Positions 23,935-37,189 of a stretch of DNA of 64,000 nt are shown in pieces (position 1 is the first letter of the stretch; each line of letters starts with the position of its first letter). The notes beneath the pieces are model-generated. The model was not told the DNA's origin and did not search any database. It saw only the letters and a program-made list of their open reading frames with translations. Position numbers and translations under genes: made by a program. Source of the DNA: Panulirus ornatus (taxonomy: Eukaryota > Arthropoda > Malacostraca > Decapoda > Palinuridae). Where the stretch lies: positions 57,475,924-57,539,923 of the forward strand of contig NC_092225.1 of the NCBI RefSeq assembly GCF_036320965.1, read 5' to 3'.

Positions 23935-25460
23935 CACAGAGTGTGATGTAAGTGGTGGCAATGACTATCATACGTAAAACTAAAACAGTGTTGTAGTGGC
24001 CCCCATTAGTCACATGTGAAGCTCCAACAACACACAAGATGTAGTTGTGGCTATACGTCACATACAAACCATCAACAACAGTGATGCAGTAGCCCTATGA
24101 GTCATATGTGGAGCTCCAACAACACACAAGATGTAGTTGTGGTCGTGAGTCTCATACGAAACAACAGTAACATGTAGCAGCCCTTATGAGTCATATGTGA
24201 AGCTACGACACAGATTTGTAGCTGTGGCCATGATTCTCATACACAACAACAACAGTGATGTAGTAGCTCCTATGAGTCACATGTGAAGCTACAGCAACAC
24301 ACACATGTAGTTGTGGCCTTCAGTCACATGTGAAGCTCCACCAACACATACATGTAGTTGTGGCCATGAGTCACATGTGAAGCTACAGCAACACACACAT
24401 GTAGTTGTGGCCATGAGTCACATGTGAAGCTACAGCAACACATACATGTAGTTGTGGCCATGAGTCACATGTAAAGCTACAGCAACACATACATGTAGTT
24501 GTGGCCATGAGTCACATGTGAAGCTACAGCAACACATACATGTAGTTGTGGCCATGGGTCACATGTGAAGCTACAGCAACACATACATGTAGTTGTGGCC
24601 ATGAGTCACATGTGAAGCTCCACCAACACACACATGTAGTTGTGGCCATGAGTCACATGTGAAGCTACAGCAACACACACATGTAGTTGTGGCCATGAGT
24701 CACATGTGAAGCTCCACCAACACATACATGTAGTTGTGGCCATGAGTCACATGTGAAGCTACAGCAACACATACATGTAGTTGTGGCCATGAGTCACATG
24801 TGAAGCTCCAACAACACATACATGTAGTTGTGGCCATGAGTCACATGTGAAGCTACAGCAACACATACATGTAGTTGTGGCCATGAGTCACATGTGAAGC
24901 TACAGCAACACATACATGTAGTTGTGGCCATGAGTCAAATGTGAAGCTACAGCAACACATACATGTAGTTGTGGCCATGGGTCACATGTGAAGCTACAGC
25001 AACACATACATGTAGTTGTGGCCATGGGTCACATGTGAAGCTACAGCAACACATACATGTAGTTGTGGCCATGGGTCACATGTGAAGCTACAGCAACACA
25101 TACATGTAGTTGTGGCCATGGGTCACATGTGAAGCTACAGCAACACATACATGTAGTTGTGGCCATGAGTCACATGTGAAGCTACAGCAACACATACATG
25201 TAGTTGTGGCCATGAGTCACATGTGAAGCTACAGCAACACATACATGTAGTTGTGGCCATGAGTCACATGTGAAGCTACAGCAACACATACATGTAGTTG
25301 TGGCCATGGGTCACATGTGAAGCTACAGCAACACATACATGTAGTTGTGGCCATGAGTCACATGTGAAGCTACAGCAACACATACATGTAGTTGTGGCCA
25401 TGAGTCACATGTGAAGCTACAGCAACACATACATGTAGTTGTGGCCATGAGTCACATACA
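23935..25460 (+). repeat. 47-bp minisatellite with a degenerate left end
   Basis: The regular unit reads GTCACATGTGAAGCTACAGC, AACACATACATGTAGTTGTG, GCCATGA; its 47-bp period is exact from about 24290 to 25455 (about 25 copies). Variants are single substitutions (CTCCACC for CTACAGC, GGGTC for GAGTC, CACAC for CATAC). Left of 24290, units are longer and diverged. The gradient from old, irregular units to homogeneous ones suggests growth toward the right. Confidence 0.95.
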
Positions 25461-28067
25461 AAACCAAACCAACAATGGGAAGGCTGAAGTTTACGATCTC
25501 TGAAGCCCACAACGCGACCAGAGACGCTCATTTACGTCCAGGAATCATGAAAAAGAAATGGACTCCGGGAAACCTCGTCTGTCCTGCTGTACTTCATCAC
25601 ACTCGTGTTCTACTGACTGTCAATCACTCCTCACACCTGACGTTAATTACATGCGCTAATGACCTCTCAAAGGAACAAACGTGGACTGTAATTTGTCAAT
25701 CAAGATGTTGGGTCTAGATCACATAAAGGATACATATATAATTATGTAAGGTACTACCACAGGTTTACTCAACACCCGCCCACATAACACATGGATATTT
25801 GCTGGGAGAAAGCGTTTATCTTCAAAGAGATCTTTTTCTTTTCATTGCTTATCACAAGTAAAAAAGTCTCGCTCTCAAAGCCTCATCTGAATTTGAAATT
25901 AGAACCTTTTTTTTTCTCTCTCTTTTTCCATAATCATATTTCCAGTAAAATACAGATGGGAAATAATACCAATGACATTAGCGGCTAGGTTTTGTTTGGT
26001 GTCGAAATGAAATATTGGACGCTACGAAAGATAAATTGAATATCTTATGATAAAGTGCTTTTATTCTTTATATATTCCAGTTTTCCCCATGACAACACGA
26101 ATAAATGTCCCTGGCAGATGGTTTAGACTCCCAAAGCACACGGCAGAACATAACATTATTTCATACGAGATCAAATATGTTTTCCTTTACAACTGATTTG
26201 ATCTCGTACAGAAAGATGTGGGGTGTTGTTTCTTCCGCCTGGGAAGCCTGTGTGTGACAACGTACCAGAATCCATTCTCATTTTCTGATGGTTACATCAG
26301 TGTATGAAAAGCTGCTCGCATCTGCATGGCTAGTGTCTATTTTCATTCCAGGTTCCCAATCTTTCTCGAATTGCAGGCCACAAACACGTCTTTTCTTCAC
26401 TCTGTGTATTACCACCTTACATCTATAACCCTTGTTGAACACAGCACGATACTCTGACCTTCAACAGATCTTACATTTATGCCATTACCACAGGAAGGTG
26501 TGTGGGAAATGTATTGTCCAACATTCTTGAATACGAAAACGTGTGTGTGCATATTCCTATGTAATTACGGGTGAGACTTAACGGCTACCACCACGAGCCA
26601 TCTGGACACATCTTGTGTACCACCAGTGGTAAGGGTACGTGGTGACGGTTGTGATGTGTACACAGGTGACGGTCATGAAAGCTACAGTGGTGGTGATAAG
26701 GGGTGGGGAGGTGAGAGTGACATTAGCGTGGTATGTGGTAACAGTGATGATGACTAGGGAGGTGAAAGTGACAGTGGTGAGGCCTGTGGTGACGCAGGAG
26801 ATGACTTGGAATGTGACGGTGACGCAGGTGACGAGTCAGTGATAACCTTCGAGTAGAACAGTGCCTGACTTCAGCATACATCACCGTGAAATCACTAATG
26901 AATAATGAACCAAATCCTGTTTCATCTCCGTCAGTCAACCACACCTCATTTATGTATAAAATGATTCACTTTTTTTTCTTTTTTGCAAGGCATTTACCAT
27001 ACCTGTTAACCTATGAATAACATCCTATAAATGATGATGGCGTGTTCATCTTTTAATAACGCATGAACAAAAATTATCATAACTGAGATAAACAACGTAA
27101 GAGGATTTTACCGGTTCTGGTAAAAGGATTTTATATTCAGAGCCAAGCTCTTGTTTCGTATCCTAGCTGCGTATGTGCAATAACATTAACATCGAATAAA
27201 TTACGAGGAGTTATTAAGTGGGAGGTACGAACTATCACCCATTACGTTAAACACTTTTTCCCCCAAAAAACAACTGAAGGTCTTTAGTGTCGACCAAAAC
27301 TGAAAAAAAATTAAGGTGTTGTGTGGTGGCTACCAGCGGCCACATGAAATTTTCATTTTCCCCAAGACGGTGTCAGAAGGTCAGGCATAACGACAGAACA
27401 TAGCTCGCTTGGAACATGTTGACATACTGCAGAGCCGCCACGACTGCGTCTCAACTGTGTGCCTCCTGCTCTTCCCTCTGCTGGAGCTGCCTCGCGAATA
27501 AGTAACAATGATTTGGAAATGGCAACAGGAGCAGATCAAGGTAAGAAGAACGACGACTTCATAACACAATTTCTCTAATGCTTTTGTGATTACTCATCTC
27601 CAATGATGCAAGACATGTTCTGGGATCATTTAGCCTAAATGATATACAAAACTAGCTATAATTTTAAGTAACCGGGGCTTGATACGTTTCATGTATGTTT
27701 AAAGTGCACGAATTTCATAAGGATGGCCATGTATTACAATCTTTTCTTAAAGCATCGTATATGATTCCTTGTTTCTACCTCACGTCAACTTCAGACGAAT
27801 GCTCAAGACGAGAGAGTTAGACGGCGCTGAAAAGCAAGTATTGTCTTTTTTTTGAGCTTTACTACTCATTCTAATTTCAATTTCAATTGGAGTTGATATT
27901 CACAACCTTACGACGAAAATAGGCAAGTCTAATTCCTTGATGGTGTCAATATTTCCACTCTTTCTTTTCCTTCGGGTGAGGCAAAGAGGAATATATCGTG
28001 GGCAAAAGACCCTTTGATCTGCCATCGTCTTCCACGCTCTTGCCATGATGTCCACTAACTCCCCTCG

Positions 28068-28069
<2 letters not shown>
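25461..28069. other. Unassigned DNA
   Basis: No gene is supported over 2.6 kb. It includes a perfect 13-bp inverted repeat (26164-26176 TACGAGATCAAAT, 26196-26208 ATTTGATCTCGTA, 19-bp loop) and a weak GTGA/GGTGACGG recurrence at 26590-26840 that explains the Val/Thr-rich frame there. Confidence 0.45.

Positions 28070-28100
<31 letters not shown>
28070..28100. repeat. (CA)n microsatellite
   Basis: About 15 CA units. Confidence 0.97.
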
Positions 28101-28101
<1 letters not shown>

Positions 28102-28160
28102 ACAACCCGTACCCTAACCTCCTAAAAAGAATAGTCTGCCATCAATCATCCACTGATCAT

Positions 28161-28162
<2 letters not shown>

Positions 28163-28223
<61 letters not shown>
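28163..28223. repeat. (TA)n microsatellite
   Basis: About 30 TA units, the tail of LINE copy C1. Confidence 0.97.
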
Positions 28224-28227
<4 letters not shown>

Positions 28228-28788
28228 CTTTTTTTTTCGCTGTCTCCCGCGTTTGCGAGGTAGCGCAAGGAAACAGACGAAAGAAATGGCCCAACCCACC
28301 CCCATACACATGTATATACATACACGTCCACACACGCAAATATACATGCCTATACATCTCAATGTACACATATATATACGCACACAGACATACATATATA
28401 CCCATGCACACAATTCACACTGTCTGCCTTTATTCATTCCCAATGCCACCTCGCCACACATGGAATACCATCCCCCTCCCCCCTCATGTGTGCGAGGTAG
28501 CGCTTGGAAAAGACAACAAAGGCCCGATTCGTTCACACTCAGTCTCTAGCTGTCATGCAATAATGCCCGAAACCACAGCTCCCTTTCCACATCCAGGCCC
28601 CACACAACTTTCCATGGTTTACCCCAAACGCTTCACATGCCCTGATTCAATCCACTGACAGCACGTCAACCCCGGTATACCACATCGATCCAATTCACTC
28701 TATTCCTTGCCCGCCTTTCACCCTCGTGCATGCTCAGGCCCCGATCACTCAAAATCTTTTTCACTCCATCTTTCCACCTCCAATATAT
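28224..28788 (-). mobile_element. RTE-like LINE, complete 3' UTR with short coding end (copy C1)
   Basis: On the minus strand the coding end ([16 protein letters not shown], then NRVNWIDVVYRG) is followed by the fullest 3' UTR in the window. It includes an internal GCGCTACCTCGCACACATGA segment, a CA/TA-rich spacer with ACATGTGTATGGGGGTGGG, and the terminal core GCGCTACCTCGCAAACGCGG, then A-rich sequence and (TA)n. The core thus occurs twice in one UTR. The 5' truncation abuts the poly(A)-like tail of copy C2, so C1 and C2 lie head to tail. Confidence 0.88.
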
Positions 28789-30314
28789 AAATTTTTTTTT
28801 TTTTGCTTTGTCGCTGTCTCCCGCGTTTGCGAGGCAGCGCAAGGAAACAGACGAAAGAAATGGCCCAACCCACCCCCATACACATGTATATACATACACG
28901 TCCACACACGCAAATATACATACCTACACAGCTTTCCATGGTTTACCCCAGACGCTTCACATGCCCTGATTCAATCCACTGACAGCACGTCAACCCCGGT
29001 ATACCACATCGATCCAATTCACTCTATTCCTTGCCCGCCTTTCACCCTCCTGCATGTTCAGGCCCCGATCACTCAAAATCTTTTTCACTCCATCTTTCCA
29101 CCTCCAATTTGGTCTCCCACTTCTCCTCGTTCCCTCCACCTCCGACACATATATCCTCTTGGTCAATCTTTCCTCACTCATTCTCTCCATGTGTCCAAAC
29201 CATTTTAAAACACCCTCTTCTGCTCTCTCAACCACGCTCTTTTTATTTCCACACATCTCTCTTACCCTTACATTACTTACTCGATCAAACCACCTCACAC
29301 CACACATTGTCCTCAAACATCTCATTTCCAGCACATCCACCCTCATGCGCACAACTCTATCCATAGCCCACGCCTCGCAACCATTCAACATTGGAACCAC
29401 TATTCCTTCAAACATACCCATTTTTGCTTTCCGAGATAATGTTCTCGACTTCCACACATTCTTCAAGGCTCCCAGAATTTTCGCCCCCTCCCCCACCCTA
29501 TGATTCACTTCCGCTTCCATGGTTCCATCCGCTGCCAGATCCACTCCCAGATATCTAAAACACTTTACTTCCTCCAGTTTTTCTCCATTCAAACTTACCT
29601 CTCAATTGACTTGACCCTCAACCCTACTCTACCTAACAACCTTGCTCTTATTTACATTTACTCTTAACTTTCTTCTTTCACACACTTTACCAAACTCAGT
29701 CACCAGCTTCTGCAGTTTCTCACATGAATCAGCCACCAGCGCTGTAGCATCAGCGAACAACAACTGACTCACTTCCCAAGCTCTCACATCCACAACTGAC
29801 TTCATTCTCGCCCCTCTTTCCAAAACTCTTGCATTCACCTCCCTAACAACCCCATCCATAAACAAATTAAACAACCATGGAGACATCACACACCCCTGCC
29901 GCAAACCTACATTCACTGAGAACCAATCACTTTCCTCTCTTCCTACACGTATACATGCCTTACATCCTCGATAAAAACTTTTCACTGCTTCCAACAACTT
30001 GCCACCCACACCATATATTCTTAATACCTTCCACAGAGCATCTCTTTCAACTCTATCATATGCCTTCTCCAGATCCATAAATGCTACATACAGGTCCATT
30101 TGCTTTTCTAAGTATTTCTCACATACATTCTTCAAAGCAAACACCTGATCCACACATCCTCTACCACTTCTGAAACCACACTGCTCTTCCCCAATCTCAT
30201 GCTCTGTACATGCCTTCACCCTCTCAATCAATACCCTCCCATATAATTTACCAGGAATACTCAACAAACTTATACCTCTGTAATTTGAGCACCCACTCTT
30301 ATCCCCTTTGCCTT

Positions 30315-30316
<2 letters not shown>
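28789..30316 (-). mobile_element. RTE-like LINE, longest copy, reverse transcriptase to 3' end (C2)
   Basis: The minus frame at 29629-30316 encodes the RT palm: KGKGDKSGCSNYRGISLLS, EEQCGFRSGRGCVDQVFALK, AFMDLEKAYDRV (motif A, Asp kept), GLRQGCVMSPWLFNLF (motif B) and LLFADATALVAD, where the expected FADD has lost its second catalytic Asp. An in-frame stop after NKSKVVR separates a second frame (28990-29592) that encodes [27 protein letters not shown] and NRVNWIDVVYRG. A shortened 3' UTR with the tail core follows. The endonuclease is missing: the copy begins at (TA)n exactly where the RT core starts. It would act by target-primed reverse transcription if intact; this copy is dead. Confidence 0.92.

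Positions 30317-30372
<56 letters not shown>
30317..30372. repeat. (TA)n microsatellite
   Basis: About 28 TA units at the 5' truncation point of LINE C2. Confidence 0.97.
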
Positions 30373-30375
<3 letters not shown>

Positions 30376-30997
30376 TGATGTTCGATGGACAAAACTGGAG
30401 ATATTCCTTTTCAATCTTACGTAAGATGAAACTGGCTCGTTCCCATCATTATCACGAATCGGCATCGTAGATGAAATGTGGACGTCGTGCCGATAACTAT
30501 CGACACAAGTAAATCGATAACGCTGTCTCCGCTCTTATTACCGATAAGCTTTAATGCTGGCGCGTGAATTGCATGATTTCTTTTTTTCCTCTCCCACGTT
30601 AATATTGACATGAATTTGATATATTGACATCCAGTGTTTCCCGCTCGTCCCTCTGGGGGATGTGTGACGCTATAGCCACGGACGCATGGCAACAGCACTT
30701 ATCTCACAGTGTTACAGCATGTTTTCATCTCGTCTTCTTCTTACGTGTGTGTGACACAGTGTCACATTTCATTTTGTGCTCGTATACTGACACGATGAAC
30801 GGAGCAACAACACTGAGTGCGTGGCTAGTGCAGACGTCATGTGACTTACTGAGACAAGCCGTTATCAGATGCTTATAAAGCCAACAAATGCCAGTAAAAA
30901 TCTCAAGGGTCTAGAATGCACCCTACCAATCACGCACGTGAGCCAGGAACCTTACCACGAGGTCATGATAATATACACAAATCTGTATAGTGGCAAA

Positions 30998-30999
<2 letters not shown>
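30373..30999. other. Unassigned DNA
   Basis: No feature recognised. Confidence 0.45.

Positions 31000-31068
<69 letters not shown>
31000..31068 (+). repeat. (CT)n microsatellite
   Basis: About 34 CT units. Confidence 0.97.
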
Positions 31069-31070
<2 letters not shown>

Positions 31071-32698
31071 GACACGCTACAACACAGGCGCCTAACGACC
31101 TCCAGGCATTGAATACCTGATTATTTTCTTGCTCGACCTTCACTCTTACCATAAATTCTCCGACTTCTCTGATCATACACCTGCAAATGTGTGAACATCA
31201 TATTAAGCCTCGAGTGCCTCCACGACTCGGAACATCTTTAGTGCCTGACTTCCACGTGTGGCATGTGTTGCAAGCGTCAGGGGAATTCCGAAACCTTATT
31301 GCAACATGAAAAGGACTGACACTTCCTCAATTTTGGTCAAATAGGCCTGAGTACTCACATCCGTATGAGTTACATCTATATTATTCAATTCTCAGGTGCG
31401 AGAGTGTTATACACTGGAACTTGCCGTTTATAGAGTTATTCCTCGCATACCTAAAGTGCTTTCTCACTATTACTTACCCGTGCAGCTGCTCTCATCACAA
31501 CTGCATATACACACTACACATCTGATGCTGCCGTTCGCTCTACCTCCAGTTGCAAGCTCTCCATACTTACAGTAGCTCTCCATTCCCATCCCATGCTCTT
31601 CCTTACTACACACCTGATCCAGATCACGATATACATGTGGCCTCTCCTCACGCACCCAACGCACCAGCAGCATCAACACCTGGACGAGGCCTCTCTGTAC
31701 ACTCCTGGCATAGATCTTCGTCCCTCTCAAGGCCTTTTCTTTCTACACATCTGACACGGATGACCTACCCTAACGTGGCTACTCTTTAACCATAACCTGT
31801 CTAACCTCTCGGCTCGGGCTCTGTCTGTATACCTGAGACACCTCACTCGCGCAGCTGTGCGTTGTCATCTCGTAGACACAAGACACATGGTCACCGCCAT
31901 TCGATGGTGAAACATGATTCTGAAAGACGTGTGTCCAGCTACTTCGACATAGATGCTTCTTCGAAGTCTGCACTTCGAAGCAAAGCTTTCTTAAGATCCT
32001 TGTATAGATGTAGTGGTTTATCATGCAGACTGATTCCTAGGGTGGCTGATGGAGAGTTATGTAGCCCCCAAGTACGATATGAAAAGAAGAATTCACCTAT
32101 AATTGACGAGGCTAAATCTACACCCGGTGAAATAGGGCAACTGGAAACTGCTGAGGGAAAGGTGAGTCTAAAAAGTACAGGAGGAACAGGACATAGAAAA
32201 ACATGAAAGACGGGGACAAACAAACAAACAAACAAACACAGTAGCAATGAGAGCAACTGAAGCAATGCCACATACCGTAACATTAGCACAAATAACAGTG
32301 ATGGTAACGGATGAAGAAGAGACGACAAAATACATCCTGGGTCATAATAAAACATCCAAGGGGAGGGTACAGAAATGATATCATAACTGTACTTTAGCAT
32401 CACATCGGCCCTGTCTGTTGCTCGTCTGTGTAATGATGATATACAAGGGTCTAACATATGTGGAACTCATTTCCCTGTTAATGTTACGGTTGCAAGCCCC
32501 AGCTGCTCTGACATTTAGCATTTAACCATCACTAATAAACCATCTAAGACTAAAATTTCCCCATGAAAAAATATATATTAAGCTTGTAACTTTTAGCAAG
32601 ATATAATGCCAAAGACTTAATCTTTTGGTAATATAAGTAACTATCCTAGTAAGAGCATGAAATTTTATATTTCTTTTCGTGGAAATGCCAGCTGTATT
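31069..32698. other. Unassigned DNA
   Basis: A 114-codon frame (31862-32206, +) and a longer antisense frame (31939-32457) have no recognisable domain. A 9-bp perfect hairpin (CTTCGAAGT / ACTTCGAAG, 4-bp loop) lies at 31959-31980, and (CAAA)n at about 32219-32237. Confidence 0.4.
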
Positions 32699-32708
32699 CC
32701 ACACACAC

Positions 32709-32768
<60 letters not shown>

Positions 32769-32901
32769 CAGCATTAACCAACTCACTTGAGGCCAGAGCA
32801 TTTGCCAAGCCACGTCCATTACCGATACACACTCCGGATGCTAACCTCAGCTGACTCCAGGTATCATTTACACATCCAAATTCCAACCCATTACAGAGAG
32901 G

Positions 32902-32944
<43 letters not shown>
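32699..32944. repeat. (CA)n and (GT)n microsatellites 140 bp apart
   Basis: (CA)n at 32699-32765 and (GT)n at 32905-32944 are in opposite orientation, so the two could pair as inverted repeats. Confidence 0.95.
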
Positions 32945-32949
<5 letters not shown>

Positions 32950-33002
32950 TGTCAGAATGAATATCTTAAATCATTCCGGGTTGCAAACTAGCAGTAATCA
33001 TG

Positions 33003-33030
33003 TATATATATATATATATATATTTTTTTT
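33003..33030. repeat. Short (TA)n plus T tract
   Basis: About 10 TA units and 8 T, the tail of LINE copy D (left, minus strand). Confidence 0.95.
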
Positions 33031-33447
33031 ATTTTGCTTTGTCGCTGTCTCCCGCGTTTGCGAGGTAACGCAAGGAAACAGACGAAAGAAATGGCCCAAC
33101 CCACCCCCATACACATGTATATACATACGTCCACACACGCAAATATACATACCTACACAGCTTTCCATGGTTTACCCCAGACGCTTCACATGCCCTGATT
33201 CAGTCCACTGACAGCACGTCAACCCCGGTATACCACATTGATCCAATTCACTCTATTCCTTGCCCTCCTTTCACCCTCCTGCATGTTCAGGCCCCGATCA
33301 CACAAAATCTTTTTCACTCCATCTTTCCACCTCCAATTTGGTCTCCCACTTCTCCTCGTTCCCTCCACCTCCGACACATATATCCTCTTGGTCAATCTTT
33401 CCTCACTCATTCTCTCCATGTGCCCAAACCATTTCAAAACACACTCT
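33031..33447 (-). mobile_element. RTE-like LINE 3' end, left half of a foldback (copy D-left)
   Basis: The minus frame 33219-33437 encodes [20 protein letters not shown] through NRVNWINVVYRG and stops at the usual place. A shortened 3' UTR like that of C2 follows, with the core CGCAAACGCGGGAGACAGCG before the tail. It is joined at 33448 to an inverted copy of the same UTR. Confidence 0.9.
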
Positions 33448-33642
33448 TACCGGGGTTGACGTGCTGTCAGTGGATTGAATCAGGGCATGTGAAGCGTCTG
33501 GGGTAAACCATGGAAAGCTGTGTAGGTATGTATATTTGCGTGTGTGGACGTATGTATATACATGTGTATGGGGGTGGGTTGGGCCATTTCTTTCGTCTGT
33601 TTCCTTGCGCTACCTCGCAAACGCGGGAGACAGCGACAAAGC

Positions 33643-33660
<18 letters not shown>
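33448..33660 (+). mobile_element. RTE-like LINE 3' UTR, inverted right half of the foldback (copy D-right)
   Basis: The plus strand starts TACCGGGGTTGACGTGCTGT and runs through the 3' UTR and core to an 18-base A tail, then (TA)n at 33661. It is the almost exact reverse complement of 33020-33230; only small differences were noticed (for example GGTAACGC against GGTAGCGC). The two arms are separated by about 220 bp of coding end. Confidence 0.92.

Positions 33661-33733
<73 letters not shown>
33661..33733. repeat. (TA)n microsatellite
   Basis: About 36 TA units, the tail of LINE copy D-right. Confidence 0.97.
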
Positions 33734-33735
<2 letters not shown>

Positions 33736-34170
33736 TAATGTACGTGCTGGGTTACTGTTGTGTGACGTTTAGAGGAAGTGAGTGTAGCCAATAAGGCTGA
33801 TGTAAGTCTTGAGAACTGGAACAAGATTATCCTTATCAGCAGAGGAGTACATTTACATCACTTATAATTCCAGAAGCTGACCTATCCTCCAGATCCTTAG
33901 CTCCTCCTAGTTGACTGGTCGTTAGTAACTACCATTAGGTAAAGCCACAGATGCAAGACCATGCAAAAAAACCATCAGTAAACCGTAACTTGAGATCAAG
34001 GGTAAACATCATCGATATTAATGTAAAATCGATATGTATATCATGTGAGTTATGTTGTATTTATAGGCGTATATATGTCTGGCAGCTGAAGGTATTATGA
34101 TGCCAGCCGTAGGTACCTATCTCCATGTTTACTGATACTTAACCGATATATATTTATAAATCTTTTTTTT
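33734..34170. other. Unassigned DNA
   Basis: No feature recognised. Confidence 0.45.
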
Positions 34171-34384
34171 CATATATACTCACCATTTCCTGTATTAGCG
34201 AGGTGACGTCAAAAACAGACGACTGAGACTTAGAGGGAAAACTCCTCACCTGCCCCCCATCTCTGTTTCTTCTTTTAGAAAAGTATAACTGGAGGGGAAG
34301 ATCTCTAGCCCCACCCCGTCCTTCAGTCGCTTTTTTTACGACACGCATGGAATACGTGGGAAGTACTCTTTTTCCCCTAGCCCC

Positions 34385-34389
<5 letters not shown>
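34171..34389 (-). mobile_element. TA-flanked SINE-like element, full length but diverged
   Basis: Same family as at 5864 and runs from the 3' end (here left) to the 5' end CCCTGGGG before (TA)n. It is more diverged than the others (GGTGACGTCAAAAACAGACG in the core, CTTCAGTCGCTTTTTTTACG in the body), so probably an older insertion. Confidence 0.75.

Positions 34390-34458
<69 letters not shown>
34390..34458. repeat. (TA)n microsatellite
   Basis: About 34 TA units between the SINE-like 5' end and the tail of LINE copy E. Confidence 0.97.
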
Positions 34459-34460
<2 letters not shown>

Positions 34461-34706
34461 TCATCATTATCATACTTTGTCGCTGTTTCCCGCGTTAGCG
34501 AGGTAGCGCAAGGAAACAGATGAAAGAATGGACCAACCCACCCACATACACATGTATATACATACACGTCCAAACACGCACATATACATACCTATACATC
34601 TCAACGTATACATATATAAATACACACACACAGACATATACGTATATACACATGTACACAATTCATACTGTCTGCCCTTATTCATTCCCGTCGCCACCCC
34701 GCCACA

Positions 34707-34709
<3 letters not shown>
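34459..34709 (-). mobile_element. RTE-like LINE tail only (copy E)
   Basis: The minus strand has the CA/TA-rich 3' UTR and the core GCGCTACCTCGCTAACGCGG, then GACAAAGTATGATAATGATG before (TA)n. The GTATGAT ending is the closest match to the SINE-like GTATGAAA ending. No coding sequence remains. Confidence 0.85.

Positions 34710-34801
<92 letters not shown>
34710..34801. repeat. (CA)n then (TA)n
   Basis: CA to 34737, a short GTA junction, then TA from 34742 at the 5' truncation of LINE copy E. Confidence 0.97.
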
Positions 34802-34803
<2 letters not shown>

Positions 34804-35094
34804 TTTCTGTTTCAGTGTATTGACAAGGATATACCAATACCAGGAGACAGCGTTTCGTGTACTATCGCAGGGACCTGGGTCACGTCTCCGTCTCTCTCCT
34901 AACTATCTTAACAGTCGAGCGAATCTTCTTCATCTCCCGCTCCGTGGAATGCCAAGCAACATTCCTAACTTCTGCCAAGAAATTCCAAGATTTGTCCTCC
35001 CTTGCCCATGTCGTGTGTGGCACGAAACCTTGTCTCAGCGCATACAGAGGAGCGAGCCCTGTGTTGCTGGTCAGAAGTTGGTTTCTTTGGTGGG

Positions 35095-35265
35095 TGGCTG
35101 TGACGTGCTGTGCTGGGGGTACAGTGATGCAGGGCTGTGCTCTGCCTCTGTTGTGTGGCTGTGATGTGCTGTGCTGAGGTACAGTGATGCAGGGCTGTGC
35201 TCTGCCTCTGTTGTGTGGCTGTGATGTGCTGTGCTGGGGTACAGTGATGCAGGACTGCCTCTTGT
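35095..35265 (+). repeat. 60-bp minisatellite, about three copies
   Basis: The unit contains TGTGATGTGCTGTGCTGGGG, TACAGTGATGCAGGGCTGTG and CTCTGCCTCTGTTGTGTGGC. The copies near 35101 and 35161 are almost identical; the third decays after about 35 bp. Confidence 0.9.
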
Positions 35266-35389
35266 AGTTAACTGTGATATGTTATGCCAGGTTAGGTGAT
35301 GTGATACGTGGGTATGGTTAAGTCCCTCGTAGCTTGTTGCTGTTGGCCGTGCAGGACAAGTGCGTTGCAGAATTGTGTTGTGAATATGT

Positions 35390-35840
35390 TAGGAGACCCA
35401 AAAGCAGAATAAGAAAATACTCTGCTGCACGGAAGCGAATGGTGTGAGAAGAACAAAAAGGACGAATGAGTGCGCAGTACGAGGAGCAGAGGAGGAAGTG
35501 GTAAGATGCAAAGAGGAGGTGGATGAAAATTAGTTGGGTGAGCATTCTGATAGGCTGTTGTATGCGATAGGTGATGGGTGCTGGATGTAGGATGTCTGAG
35601 AGGAGTCGGTATGCGGAGCGAAGGGCTCTTGACGAATAATCTGGTGAAAAGAGAAGAGGTAATGAAACCCTTGTGTAAGATGAAGTGTGGTAACGCGGGG
35701 GAATGGACTGGTATTCCAGATGAGTTTTTCAGGAATTGGCATGACAGTGTTGTCGACGATTGGTTAGTCAGGCTTTCGTACATATGACTCACGATGAGAC
35801 ACCTGGGGACAGGTAGAATACCTGTACAGTCCCAAACGAT
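35390..35840 (+). mobile_element. Decayed RTE/Proto2-like LINE linker to RT start
   Basis: The plus strand gives, with stops, NLVKREEVMKPLCKMKCGNA, then GEWTGIPDEFFRNWHDSVVD and DWLVRLSYI (35578-35787). This matches the conserved linker before the RT core (EEV-L-KMK-GKA-G-DGIP-EFLK-G, then WL-RLFN). Upstream (35390-35530) the K/R/E-rich sequence fits the preceding linker. The 254-codon antisense frame at 35292-36056 is only the shadow of this relic. Confidence 0.55.
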
Positions 35841-37189
<1,349 letters not shown>

